Assembly (NCBI GenBank): GCA_903893315.1
Contig: CAITLU010000052.1
Coordinates: forward strand, 62,001-126,000
Source of the DNA: an uncultured bacterium
GTDB taxonomy: Bacteria > Desulfobacterota > Binatia > UBA1149 > CAITLU01
DNA length: 64,000 bases
Direction of reading: 5' to 3'
This document shows, in pieces, positions 18,814 through 25,877 of the stretch. The stretch's first letter is position 1. Each line of letters opens with the position of its first letter. The translations under genes and the position numbers were made by a program. The notes beneath the pieces were generated by a model. It saw only the letters and a program-made list of their open reading frames with translations, was not told the DNA's origin and did not search any database.

Positions 18814-19436
18814 GAGCGGACCGTAGCACGGCGTGCTACGCGAGGTCAACCGCCCGACGGTAAGGTCGGGGACTGGCGCGGCGGAACTCGAGGCGCGGAT
18901 CGGGAGTTTCTTGGGGTATGGGAAAAGATGCATGGTACGAATGGGATTCCATTCGTAAGGCCCGGTCGAACCCAAGCGCCAGGTACTCGCATCCAAAGGC
19001 TTTCTCAGCTCTCGGCGAGTTTGGATTCTCTGTTTTTTTCAGGAAAGTAGCTCGCCTGCGCGACCGGCTGCGGAGCCAAATCCTTGCCAGACCAACTCTT
19101 TGTCTACGGATGAGACGCGCCGCGCCGCTGCCAGGGCCGGCGCTATTCCTGTGTGATGTCGCGGGGGTTTGGCGGTGCGCGAGGACGAGACTCGGCGCCC
19201 ATCTGTTGAACGCGGGACCGCTGAGATAGCCCACGGCAACGCTTTTCAGGGCTACTCTCGCTCTCTTTGGGAGAGATTCCGCAGACTGTTCAACAGGCAC
19301 CCGTTGAACGCCGCGACGCCAGGGGTTCTTGTTCAACGCATTTTGACCACCGTTTGCGAAGTCACGGGCAGTCCCAACCCTTCGAAGTAGGCCGCAGACA
19401 CACTGCTCCGGGGACCGGACAAAGACAGGCGATCCG
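18814..19436. other. 623 bp without recognised gene
   Basis: No frame here resembles a known protein. The stretch contains GTTGAAC at 19206, GTTCAAC at 19288, GTTGAAC at 19303 and GTTCAAC at 19331; the middle two form an inverted repeat spaced by eight bases. A small CTCTC/GAGAG inverted repeat lies at 19261-19275. These could be protein-binding sites or relics. Confidence 0.4.
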
Positions 19437-19859
19437 CTACATCTCCGGGACGATACGGAACCCTTCTCGCAAAGCGGCCTCGCGCAGCCGCCGGTCAGTG
19501 CAGACAAAGCCGTGGCCGCGGGGCTGGTCCGACACTCCGACCAGCGCGGCAGCAAGCTGCATCGCATCGGCGGCCCGCAGCGGGTGGATCGCCAGCAGTC
19601 GCAGCGCGCGTTCGCACACCGGCGCAATGGATTGGATTTCGGTCCATGCGTCGGCCAGTTCATCGAGCGCCGCAATCGCCCGAAGTCGGCCTTGGGGCAC
19701 CAGACGGCCCTCGCGACTGCGCCTCTCGATCGCTGAAGCGATCTCGACCCGCGAGACGGCCAAGGTAACTATGCCGCCCTCGATCAGGCCGCGAAGCAGC
19801 GCCGTGTCCTGCTCCTCCACGCAGAGCGAAACCAGCGCCGAGGCATCCCAGTAAAGCAT
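19437..19859 (-). CDS. PIN-domain toxin, VapC-like
   Basis: 140 residues. PIN acidic positions are D5 (LYWDASALVSL), E39 (SRVEIASAI), D98 (RAADAMQLAAAL) and D123 (VCTDRRL). It belongs to the VapC branch with the MLYWDASAL start. The antitoxin gene ends 2 nt before its start, so the two are co-translated. This is the third PIN-domain gene within 13 kb. Confidence 0.87.
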   Translation of the reverse strand: MLYWDASALVSLCVEEQDTALLRGLIEGGIVTLAVSRVEIASAIERRSREGRLVPQGRLRAIAALDELADAWTEIQSIAPVCERALRLLAIHPLRAADAMQLAAALVGVSDQPRGHGFVCTDRRLREAALREGFRIVPEM

Positions 19860-19861
19860 AC

Positions 19862-20134
19862 TCAGAACCGGTCCTCGCGATCCTCAAGCAGCGCCTGCCG
19901 GACGTCGGCGGCTGGCAGCGGGCGCTCCAGGAAATCCGGCGGCAGCGGGGCGAGCGGCGCCCTGGCCAGCCCGGCGGCAACCAGCCAGGCCGTATCGGTC
20001 GAGCCAGCCTCCACCCTGCTCAGACGGGCCACTGGCTGACCGTGGTCGGTGATCATGACGCTTTCGCCGCGGGCGACCACCCGCAGATAGTGGCTCAGAC
20101 GGTTCTTGAGGTCAGTGACGGGGGCGGTTTTCAT
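19862..20134 (-). CDS. Phd/YefM-type antitoxin
   Basis: 90 residues (MKTAPVTDLKNRLSHYLRVV, then SVMITDHGQPVARL), the standard Phd/YefM N-terminal DNA-binding pattern. The start is ATG at 20132-20134. It is followed closely by the PIN toxin. The C-terminus (LPPDFLERPLPAADVRQALL) would wrap the toxin. Confidence 0.87.
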   Translation of the reverse strand: MKTAPVTDLKNRLSHYLRVVARGESVMITDHGQPVARLSRVEAGSTDTAWLVAAGLARAPLAPLPPDFLERPLPAADVRQALLEDREDRF

Positions 20135-21130
20135 GCGGCTAGACTGGCCTTTGGAATCACGCCAGTCAAGCCCGATTAGGAGGCGACCTCGACACCGCTC
20201 GCCTGGTCTTGGCTCGGTTCCGGCGAGCTTGCTGACCCGTGGGATGTTCTCCCACGAGAACGATTGGGGTCCACTCGTGTCGCCAGACCAACCAGAAACC
20301 CCGAGTTTTGGTGCCAAAACCGTGTCCGAAAGCGGTCTCGTAAGTGGCTGAAACCGCTACGCCTGAATCTCAGGATCCCGGGTTCTTGGTGACAAAAGTC
20401 CCCCTCGAATCAGTGCCCCAGAGACCGGGACTCGGGTGACAAAACGAGTGCGAGCGGCGGCGTTCGATATCGGAGACGAGGAACCGACCTCATGGCCCGT
20501 GCGAAGGATAGCAAGCCCCGTCAGGACTGCCGGCATCGGCAGCGCTTGGCGCGGCCGTCGTCGGCCGACGCCATCGTCGATGAGTCTTGCGCCGCAGCAG
20601 CGACCAGCGACCAGCGACCAGCGACCAGCGACCAGCGACCAGCGACCAGCGACCAGCGATGTTTGGGGTCTGCTTTTCATTGTCAATGAAGCGTACCTCT
20701 CGCCGCTGACTTCCACACAGTTGCACGCGGCGGCAGCCGCTCTCGATGCGCTAGAGCGGTCGGCGCAGCCGCCGACTCCAAGAGCCGCTGCTGTATGCAA
20801 GCGACGAAACATCGCCGAGGCTGCCACGCGCCAGCCAGTGGATTCCAGCGGCACGCGCAATGCGCGCTCCGAAGGCGGCGTCGAAGAAGCCGCGCGCGGT
20901 CGTGCCCGGAAGGCTCCGATATTGTGACGTAGGTTACACCAACCGCTGCTGCCGAAGCCGGAATCGCCACCGCTCGGTTCGGATGGCTCGGTGCCGGGTC
21001 TGCATCAGCCGCGCGTTGAGGTAAGGAGAGGGTACGGGGCGTACCCGTTGAACATCGAGCGCGGCAGTATGCGGTTTCAAGAATGGTGGGATGTCACTGC
21101 CTGTCAGTCGCGCGGGCAGCACCACGGTTC
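20135..21130. other. ~1 kb without recognised gene
   Basis: Frames are short and rich in Arg, Ala and Ser with no family match I can name. The stretch holds a 7-bp tandem repeat (20598-20659) and two similar blocks, GTTCTTGGTGACAAAA near 20380 and ACTCGGGTGACAAAA near 20430. It ends where the truncated target fragment begins. Confidence 0.45.
20598..20659. repeat. 7-bp tandem repeat, unit CAGCGAC, about nine copies
   Basis: Eight perfect consecutive copies are followed by a partial ninth. There are no spacers, so it is not a CRISPR array. It is a simple-sequence tract that could vary in length by slippage. Confidence 0.95.
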
Positions 21131-21358
21131 CGGGTCTCTTATCCCGGTCCCGCCACTTTTTTGGCGTTCAACGACAAGTGCCTCAGCGCCTGCACCGTGA
21201 CGACGTGCAGTTGCACGCGTGCGGACTACTGCTGGTCGTCCTCCATGTACCAGAGCGACACGTCGTACACGTGGTTCGTCGGTTTCCTCGACGGCTATGC
21301 GGGCGATTTCAACAAGACGAATAGTGTCGCGGTTCGCGCGGTGCGTGGCGGCGCGTAA
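21131..21358 (+). pseudogene. Truncated 3' fragment of a DUF1566 target gene (copy D)
   Basis: From CTCTTATCCCGGTCCCGC the sequence follows 6878-7100 of target B almost base for base to the stop codon. No signal peptide, leader or upstream half of the domain is present. A short frame opens at 21083 but its first residues are unrelated. It is best read as a displaced or residual VR cassette. Confidence 0.8.
21221..21358 (+). repeat. Variable repeat-like segment VR-D
   Basis: It is collinear with the TR (126 nt from TGG to stop). It differs from VR-B at only a handful of bases and carries the same diversified residues, so it was copied from B or from B's ancestor after diversification. It is followed by GCCGGC ... 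GCCGGC (21361-21384), an inverted repeat 2 nt after the stop. Confidence 0.7.
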
Positions 21359-21387
21359 ACGCCGGCATCGCGCATTGCGCCGGCAGG

Positions 21388-21516
21388 CAAGTGTAGCAAC
21401 ACGAGTATCTTAGAACGGTATAAGTCCGGCGCCTCGTCCGTCTGCCGGCAAGTTCAGCGGCGCACGGTTCCACGCCGTGCGCGATCGTATTGTGGGCCTC
21501 GTCGGTTGTTGATAAT
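21388..21516 (+). promoter_or_regulatory. Candidate promoter of the DGR target gene
   Basis: GATAAT at 21511-21516 is a good -10 hexamer; TTGTGG at 21490-21495 is a weak -35 at 15 nt spacing. The region is homologous to 9478-9603, upstream of target C. Transcription would then begin close to the start of the conserved leader, supporting the idea that the leader is a 5' UTR. Confidence 0.45.
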
Positions 21517-21620
21517 GCGCGGCAGCAAAATCATGTCGGTCGCCTGAGATGCATAGGGCGCGCCGGGAGCAGTGAGTCACTGGGTACTCGATCTGCCTAC
21601 CACTGTGCAACAGGCGGACG
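21517..21620 (+). promoter_or_regulatory. Conserved leader module E
   Basis: This is the fourth copy of the leader. The closing stem is TGCAT (21550-21554) with GTGCA (21605-21609), with a G-U pair where others have A-U or G-C. The inner part has a strong CAGTG/CACTG hairpin not seen in the other copies. It ends at the ATG of the DGR target gene. Confidence 0.6.
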
Positions 21621-23230
21621 ATGCGAAAGACAATTGCGGGCGCGGCTCTTGCCGCGATGACGTTTACTGCTCTTACGGCGACGGCAGCGCTCACTCCCGG
21701 GCAACGGTGCGAAGCCGGCAAGAACGATGCTTCGGGCAGGTACGCGGCGTGCATGGCCAGGGCGGAGAGGAAGCTGATTTTGAAAGGCAAACCGGCCAAG
21801 TACACCAGCGCGGCGGTCGACTGCACGAGCAACCTGGTCGGATACTGGAACAGACTGGAGCATACGGCTGAATTGGCGGGGGCCTCCTGTATAACGACGG
21901 CTGACCAAGTACCGATCCAGACGTTCCTGGACGCGTGCGGGCAGAGCGTCGCCGAGGCGCTGAGCGGCGGCGTTCTGGGGCCGGATCCGGTTACTTGCGC
22001 GTTGGATCTTACGACCTGCGATAGCAGCCTTGGCACGTGCAGCGGCAACCTGTCGAGCACCAACGCCGACCTTGGCATGTGCACGTCGAGTCTGACCACC
22101 GCCACGGGTAGTTTGACCACCTGTAACGCGAACTACGCGACCTGTTCCGGGAGCCTCGCGACCGCCAACGCTGGTACCGCGTCGGTCGGCGACGTGCTCA
22201 GCGGCAAGACGTTCACGAGTGCGGCGGGCCTGGGTGCGACGGGCACGATGGCTAACAACGGCAGCGTGACGCTGACGCCGACAACGTCGGCCCAATCGAT
22301 TGCCGCCGGCTATCACGATGGCACAGGCAGTTGTGCTGGCGACGCGGACCTGGTTGCAGGCAACATCAAGAGCGGCGTGAACCTGTTCGGTGTGAATGGC
22401 AGTTCGTCGGTCGTCAACACCAGCGGCGCCACGGCTGCGGCGGCGGATATGCTGAGCGGCAAGACGGCCTATGTCAGCGGCAGCCTGGTAACCGGCGTCG
22501 TGGCCGCAGGAGCGAGCGTCGGCGGCAGCAATGGCTCGAAGACGTTCACGATCCCCGACGGCCTCTATTCCGGGTCGAAGACGGCCACGGCAAACGATAC
22601 CGATCTGGCGGCGGGTAACATCGCCAGTGGTGTGAACATCTTCGGTGTGGTCGGCACGATGGCGGCCGGCTCAGCGGGCGCGCAGACTTTGAATACCGGC
22701 CAGACGCTCTGCTACGATGCGGCGGGGGCTGAAATCGCGTGCGCGGGGACCGGCCAGGATGGCGAGTTGCGGAAGGGCGCTACGCGCATTTTACCGACAA
22801 CGGCGACGGCACCATCACCGACAACACGACCGGCCTGATGTGGGAGAAGCAGTCTGACGACGGCAGCATCCACGACAAGGACAACACCTACACTTGGGCC
22901 AACGCGTTCGCGTCGAAGGTTGCGACCCTGAACGGCGGCGCTGGATTCGCAGGTTACACGGACTGGCGAGTGCCGAACCGCAACGAGTCGTTAACACTCA
23001 CGAACGTGGGGGCGTATAACCCGGCGTCCTACTCTGCGTTCAACACGAGTTGTGCGGCCTCGTGCACGGTGTTGACGTGCAGTTGCGGGCTTGCGAACAC
23101 CTACTGGTCGTCCTCTACGTACCAAAGCCTACCGTCGACCGCGTGGTACATCACCTACTACTTCGGGCTCGCGGGCAACGGCAACAAGACGAGTAGCTAC
23201 GCTGTTCGTGCTGTCCGCGCCGGCTCCTAG
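21621..23230 (+). pseudogene. DGR target gene E: secreted shaft/DUF1566 protein, frameshifted before the variable domain
   Basis: The first frame (21621-22838) encodes a signal peptide, a Cys-bearing helical region homologous to target B, a degenerate Cys repeat region, and two tail-fibre-like modules (VGDVLSGKTFTSAAGLGATG; DLAAGNIASGVNIFGVVGTM). At about 22789-22794 the reading passes to the -1 frame, where FTDNGDGTITDN, GLMWEKQ, DWRVPN and the VR follow to 23230. The paralogues read ARSFTDNGDG here, so one base seems lost in GCGCATTTTACC. The restored protein would be about 536 residues. A sequencing error, or a real inactivating mutation, would both explain this. Function would be ligand binding through a diversified C-type-lectin-like domain at the cell surface. 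Confidence 0.8.
23093..23230 (+). repeat. Variable repeat VR-E (adjacent DGR target)
   Basis: It aligns to the TR at a constant offset of 800 bases with no indel. In the 33 codons after the first, 19 TR adenines are substituted and only 4 other bases differ. Twelve of 15 AAC codons are changed. The last ~30 nt (AGCTACGCTGTTCGTGCTGT...) are nearly identical to the TR and form the likely initiation-of-homing region. Confidence 0.92.
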
Positions 23231-23258
23231 CTTGATGATTGGAACATTACTGCTTTGA

Positions 23259-23303
23259 CCATCCCGGAGGTTCGGGGGCACAGCCCCCGATTCTCCGGGA
23301 TGG
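23259..23303 (+). other. Long hairpin between VR and avd
   Basis: CCATCCCGGAG (23259-23269) pairs perfectly with CTCCGGGATGG (23293-23303), and CGGGGGC (23273-23279) with GCCCCCG (23283-23289), with a 3-nt loop ACA and a nearly paired 3-nt joint. It starts 29 nt after the target stop codon. It may be the target-recognition structure of the DGR or a transcription attenuator; no T-run follows. Confidence 0.7.
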
Positions 23304-23312
23304 AAGAAGTAG

Positions 23313-23777
23313 ATGGCGCAAACCGAGCACCTTCCGATCTACAAGTCGGCGTGCGACCTGTGTCTGTGGCTGGAGCAGGTCGTGCGCGGCTTTGCGCGCT
23401 ACCACAAGTACGCTATCGGCGGCGATCTTCGCGAGGGCGCGCGTCGCATTCTGCGCCTGGTCGTGCGTGCCAACGCTCGCACCGACAAGACGCCGGTGTT
23501 GCTCGACATTCGCGAAGAGGCTGAGGAGTTGAAGGTGCTGCTTCGGCTGTGCCACGACTCGAAGGGCTTCGCCAGCATTGCCGCCTTCGAGCATGGTGCA
23601 CGTCTGGTCGTCGATATCGCAAAACAGAACGAAGGTGGCTGCGCAGCCAGCGCTCTCAGGTGCAGGGCCGTGGCCAGAATCGGAGCGCTGCGCAGCAGGA
23701 AGCTGCTGCGCAGGCGCCGAGCGCGCCATGATCATGAGGTCCCTCTCCCGCCGCGGCCCGTGTTACTGCCGCGGTGA
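23313..23777 (+). CDS. avd: DGR accessory variability determinant (Avd)
   Basis: 154 residues. The first ~110 residues (LPIYKSACDLCLWLEQVVRGF, KYAIGGDLREGARRILRLVV, then LDIREEAEELKVLLRLCHD) match the four-helix-bundle Avd/S23 family, a pentameric, basic protein that binds the reverse transcriptase and is needed for mutagenic cDNA synthesis. A GGAAGAAG ribosome-binding site precedes the ATG. The tail after about residue 115 is Arg-rich and may be an extension over the upstream TR RNA region. It sits between VR and TR, a usual place for avd. Confidence 0.85.
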   Translation: MAQTEHLPIYKSACDLCLWLEQVVRGFARYHKYAIGGDLREGARRILRLVVRANARTDKTPVLLDIREEAEELKVLLRLCHDSKGFASIAAFEHGARLVVDIAKQNEGGCAASALRCRAVARIGALRSRKLLRRRRARHDHEVPLPPRPVLLPR

Positions 23778-23787
23778 ACGCCGGAGC

Positions 23788-23836
23788 CCCACGCCGGGGC
23801 CGAGGCACAAGGGCTTCCTACCCCGCCACGGCGGGG
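23788..23836 (+). other. Two GC-rich hairpins upstream of TR
   Basis: GCCCC/GGGGC (23788-23802) and CCCCGCC/GGCGGGG (23821-23836) are close inverted repeats between avd and TR. DGR template RNAs carry structured flanks required for priming, so these may belong to the TR RNA. Direct evidence is limited to base complementarity. Confidence 0.4.
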
Positions 23837-23892
23837 CCGGGAGTCCGGGTCCGGTCGGTTGCGGCCGGGAACAAGTGGAGGGGGCTACGCTT

Positions 23893-24030
23893 TCGAACAA
23901 CTACTGGTCGTCCTCTACGAACCAGAACAACCCGTCGAACGCGTGGAACGTCAACTTCAACAACGGGAACACGAACAACAACAACAAGACGAATAGCTAC
24001 GCTGTTCGTGCTGTTCGTGCCGGCTCATGA
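23893..24030 (+). repeat. DGR template repeat (TR)
   Basis: The segment contains 15 AAC codons in the frame of the target (NNYWSSSTNQNNPSNAW and onward). AAC is the hallmark codon of DGR templates because adenine-specific mutation of its first two bases reaches many amino acids without stops. It matches VR-E at every non-mutated position except a few. Its last bases overlap the start codon of the reverse transcriptase (TCATGA), so template and RT mRNA are physically joined. Confidence 0.93.
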
Positions 24031-25877
24031 ACGACGGCCCTTGCGCCGGCGGGCGAGGCGAGCAACTGTGGTTCTTCCACGACGATGGAAGACCGGCGCT
24101 TCCCCCGCCCGCCGGCGACCGCACCAGCACACAGCTCTACACCTTCGAAGCGCTGTGGCATGCCTACCGCCAGTGCCGCCGCACCAAGCGCGGCACGCTC
24201 AATGCGCTCGCGTTCGAGATCGACGCCGAGGCCGGGCTCTTCGAACTGCAGCGTGAACTGTGCGCGCACGTGTACCGCCCGGGCCGGTCGATCTGCTTCG
24301 TGAGCGACGGCGTGAAGCCCCGCGAGGTGTTCGCGGCCGACTTTCGCGATCGCATCGTCCATCACCTGTTGCTTGCGCGCATCGAGCCTCTTTTCGAACG
24401 GCGCTTCATTCACGACTCGTACGCGTGCCGCAAGGGGAAAGGCGTGCTCGCGGCCAGCGACCGCTTGATGACTTTCATCCGCAAGGCGAGCGCGAACGGT
24501 CACCGTCAGACCTGGGCCTTGAAGCTCGACGTTGCCAGCTTCTTTCCGTCGATCCACAAGCGCACCCTCTACGACATCCTGTGCCGGACCATTCGTGACG
24601 CCGAACTTCGCTGGCTCACGGCGACCATCCTGTTTCATGACCCGACGCGCGACTTCGTGTTCCATCGCGGGCCGCGGCGCACGGCGCCACCGGCCAGCGC
24701 GCGCTATCCGGTCGAGGCGCGCAAGAGCATTTTCGGTCGTGACAACGAACGCGGCCTGCCCATAGGCAACCTCACCAGCCAGTTCTGGGCGAATGTCTAC
24801 CTGGACGAGGTCGATCAATTCGTGAAGCGTGACCTGGGCTGCCGCAACTACGTCCGCTATGTGGACGACCTCGTGCTGCTTGCGCCCGATCGCGAAACCC
24901 TGTGCGGGTGGCGTGAGGCGATCCGCAGTTTTCTCGCCAAGCGGCTTTGCCTGGCGCTGCGCACCGATGGCGACGAGCCGTTTCGCGTGTCGCGCGGGAT
25001 CGACTTCGTCGGCTGGAAGACGTGGGGGACCCACCGCGTGCCGAGGCGGCGCACGCTGGCGGCGCTGGAGAAGCGGCTTCGCGAGGCCGAACGTGCGCTG
25101 GTGCGCCGCGATGCGGTGCACGGAACGGAGACGATCTATCTCACCACGCGCGTGGCGCGATTGCCGGGGGCGGCGCGCCGCGACGTTCTTGCCGTCGACA
25201 ACCTGCATTCCACGCTCGCGACCTACTCGGGGCACCTGCGATGGGGCGCGGCCTGGATGTCGTGGCGCTGCGCCGTGACTCGTCGGCCGTGGCTTGCGAC
25301 GATCTTCGCGTGTGAGGGCTGGAAAGTGGGACTACGCTGGAGTGCTCGCGCCGCGCAACAAACCCTTTTCTGGCGCCAATACTGGAAACTCGCGTGTGCG
25401 GCCGCGCCGCACACGCTGGTATTCTGCCGCGTCGGCGCGTTCGTCGAGTTTCGCGGGCCGTTCATTGAAGACGCCGTGCAGGTACTCGGGCTGCGGCGTG
25501 TGGCACTGGTTCGTGGCACGTGGGCGTTCGGAGCCGGCTTCCCGGCGCGTGCCGCCTCCAACTACCAGAGGCTTGCGCTGACCCGTGGATGGTCAGTGGC
25601 GGTCGTGCGTGAAGGCGTGTGGCGCGGACGCCGCGCCTGCCGGCCTCGGAGTGTCGTGCGGCTTGTGCGGCCCGCACCAGCGCTTGCGAACGGGCTGGTT
25701 TTGCCTGACCAGGACGCCGCCGCCCGCGTCAGTCACCCGGCCACGACTTCCACTGCTCGACTATCGCACCGAGGCGCTCGGCATGTTGCGATGCTTCGCG
25801 TGCACCGGCGTCGTCGCCGAGCATCGCAGAGTAACGCGCCTGGCTTCGGCAGATCGTCTCGAAGCTCTGCGCGCTGA
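24027..25877 (+). CDS. DGR reverse transcriptase with C-terminal MutS-I-like domain
   Basis: 616 residues. RT motifs: FRDRIVHHLLLARIEPLFERR (106-126), D168 in LKLDVASFFPSI, GLPIGNLTSQ (243-252; DGR enzymes have this Ser-Gln ending), and YVDD (278-281) with the catalytic Asp pair. The thumb region ends near 420. Residues about 447-551 (FWRQYWKLA, LVFCRVGAFVEF, VLGLRR, GFPARAASNYQRL, VAVVRE) resemble MutS domain I, known as an MSL accessory domain near some DGRs. The last ~50 residues run antisense over the 3' end of the next gene, suggesting a lost original stop. It makes mutated cDNA from the TR and needs Avd. Confidence 0.92.
   Translation: MNDGPCAGGRGEQLWFFHDDGRPALPPPAGDRTSTQLYTFEALWHAYRQCRRTKRGTLNALAFEIDAEAGLFELQRELCAHVYRPGRSICFVSDGVKPREVFAADFRDRIVHHLLLARIEPLFERRFIHDSYACRKGKGVLAASDRLMTFIRKASANGHRQTWALKLDVASFFPSIHKRTLYDILCRTIRDAELRWLTATILFHDPTRDFVFHRGPRRTAPPASARYPVEARKSIFGRDNERGLPIGNLTSQFWANVYLDEVDQFVKRDLGCRNYVRYVDDLVLLAPDRETLCGWREAIRSFLAKRLCLALRTDGDEPFRVSRGIDFVGWKTWGTHRVPRRRTLAALEKRLREAERALVRRDAVHGTETIYLTTRVARLPGAARRDVLAVDNLHSTLATYSGHLRWGAAWMSWRCAVTRRPWLATIFACEGWKVGLRWSARAAQQTLFWRQYWKLACAAAPHTLVFCRVGAFVEFRGPFIEDAVQVLGLRRVALVRGTWAFGAGFPARAASNYQRLALTRGWSVAVVREGVWRGRRACRPRSVVRLVRPAPALANGLVLPDQDAAARVSHPATTSTARLSHRGARHVAMLRVHRRRRRASQSNAPGFGRSSRSSAR

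Noticed and set aside
20598-20659. CRISPR array
   Set aside because: The repeats are 7 bp with no spacers and no cas gene nearby.
20660-20930. Remnant of a four-helix-bundle (S23-like) gene beside the 7-bp repeat
   Set aside because: Such repeats often follow those genes, but no frame here shows the helical pattern convincingly.
22785-22796. Programmed -1 frameshift in the DGR target
   Set aside because: No canonical X XXY YYZ slippery heptamer is in the zero frame at GCGCATTTTACC, and paralogues read through without a shift.
23259-23303. Simple intrinsic terminator
   Set aside because: The stem is strong but no T-run follows and a ribosome-binding site for avd lies immediately after.
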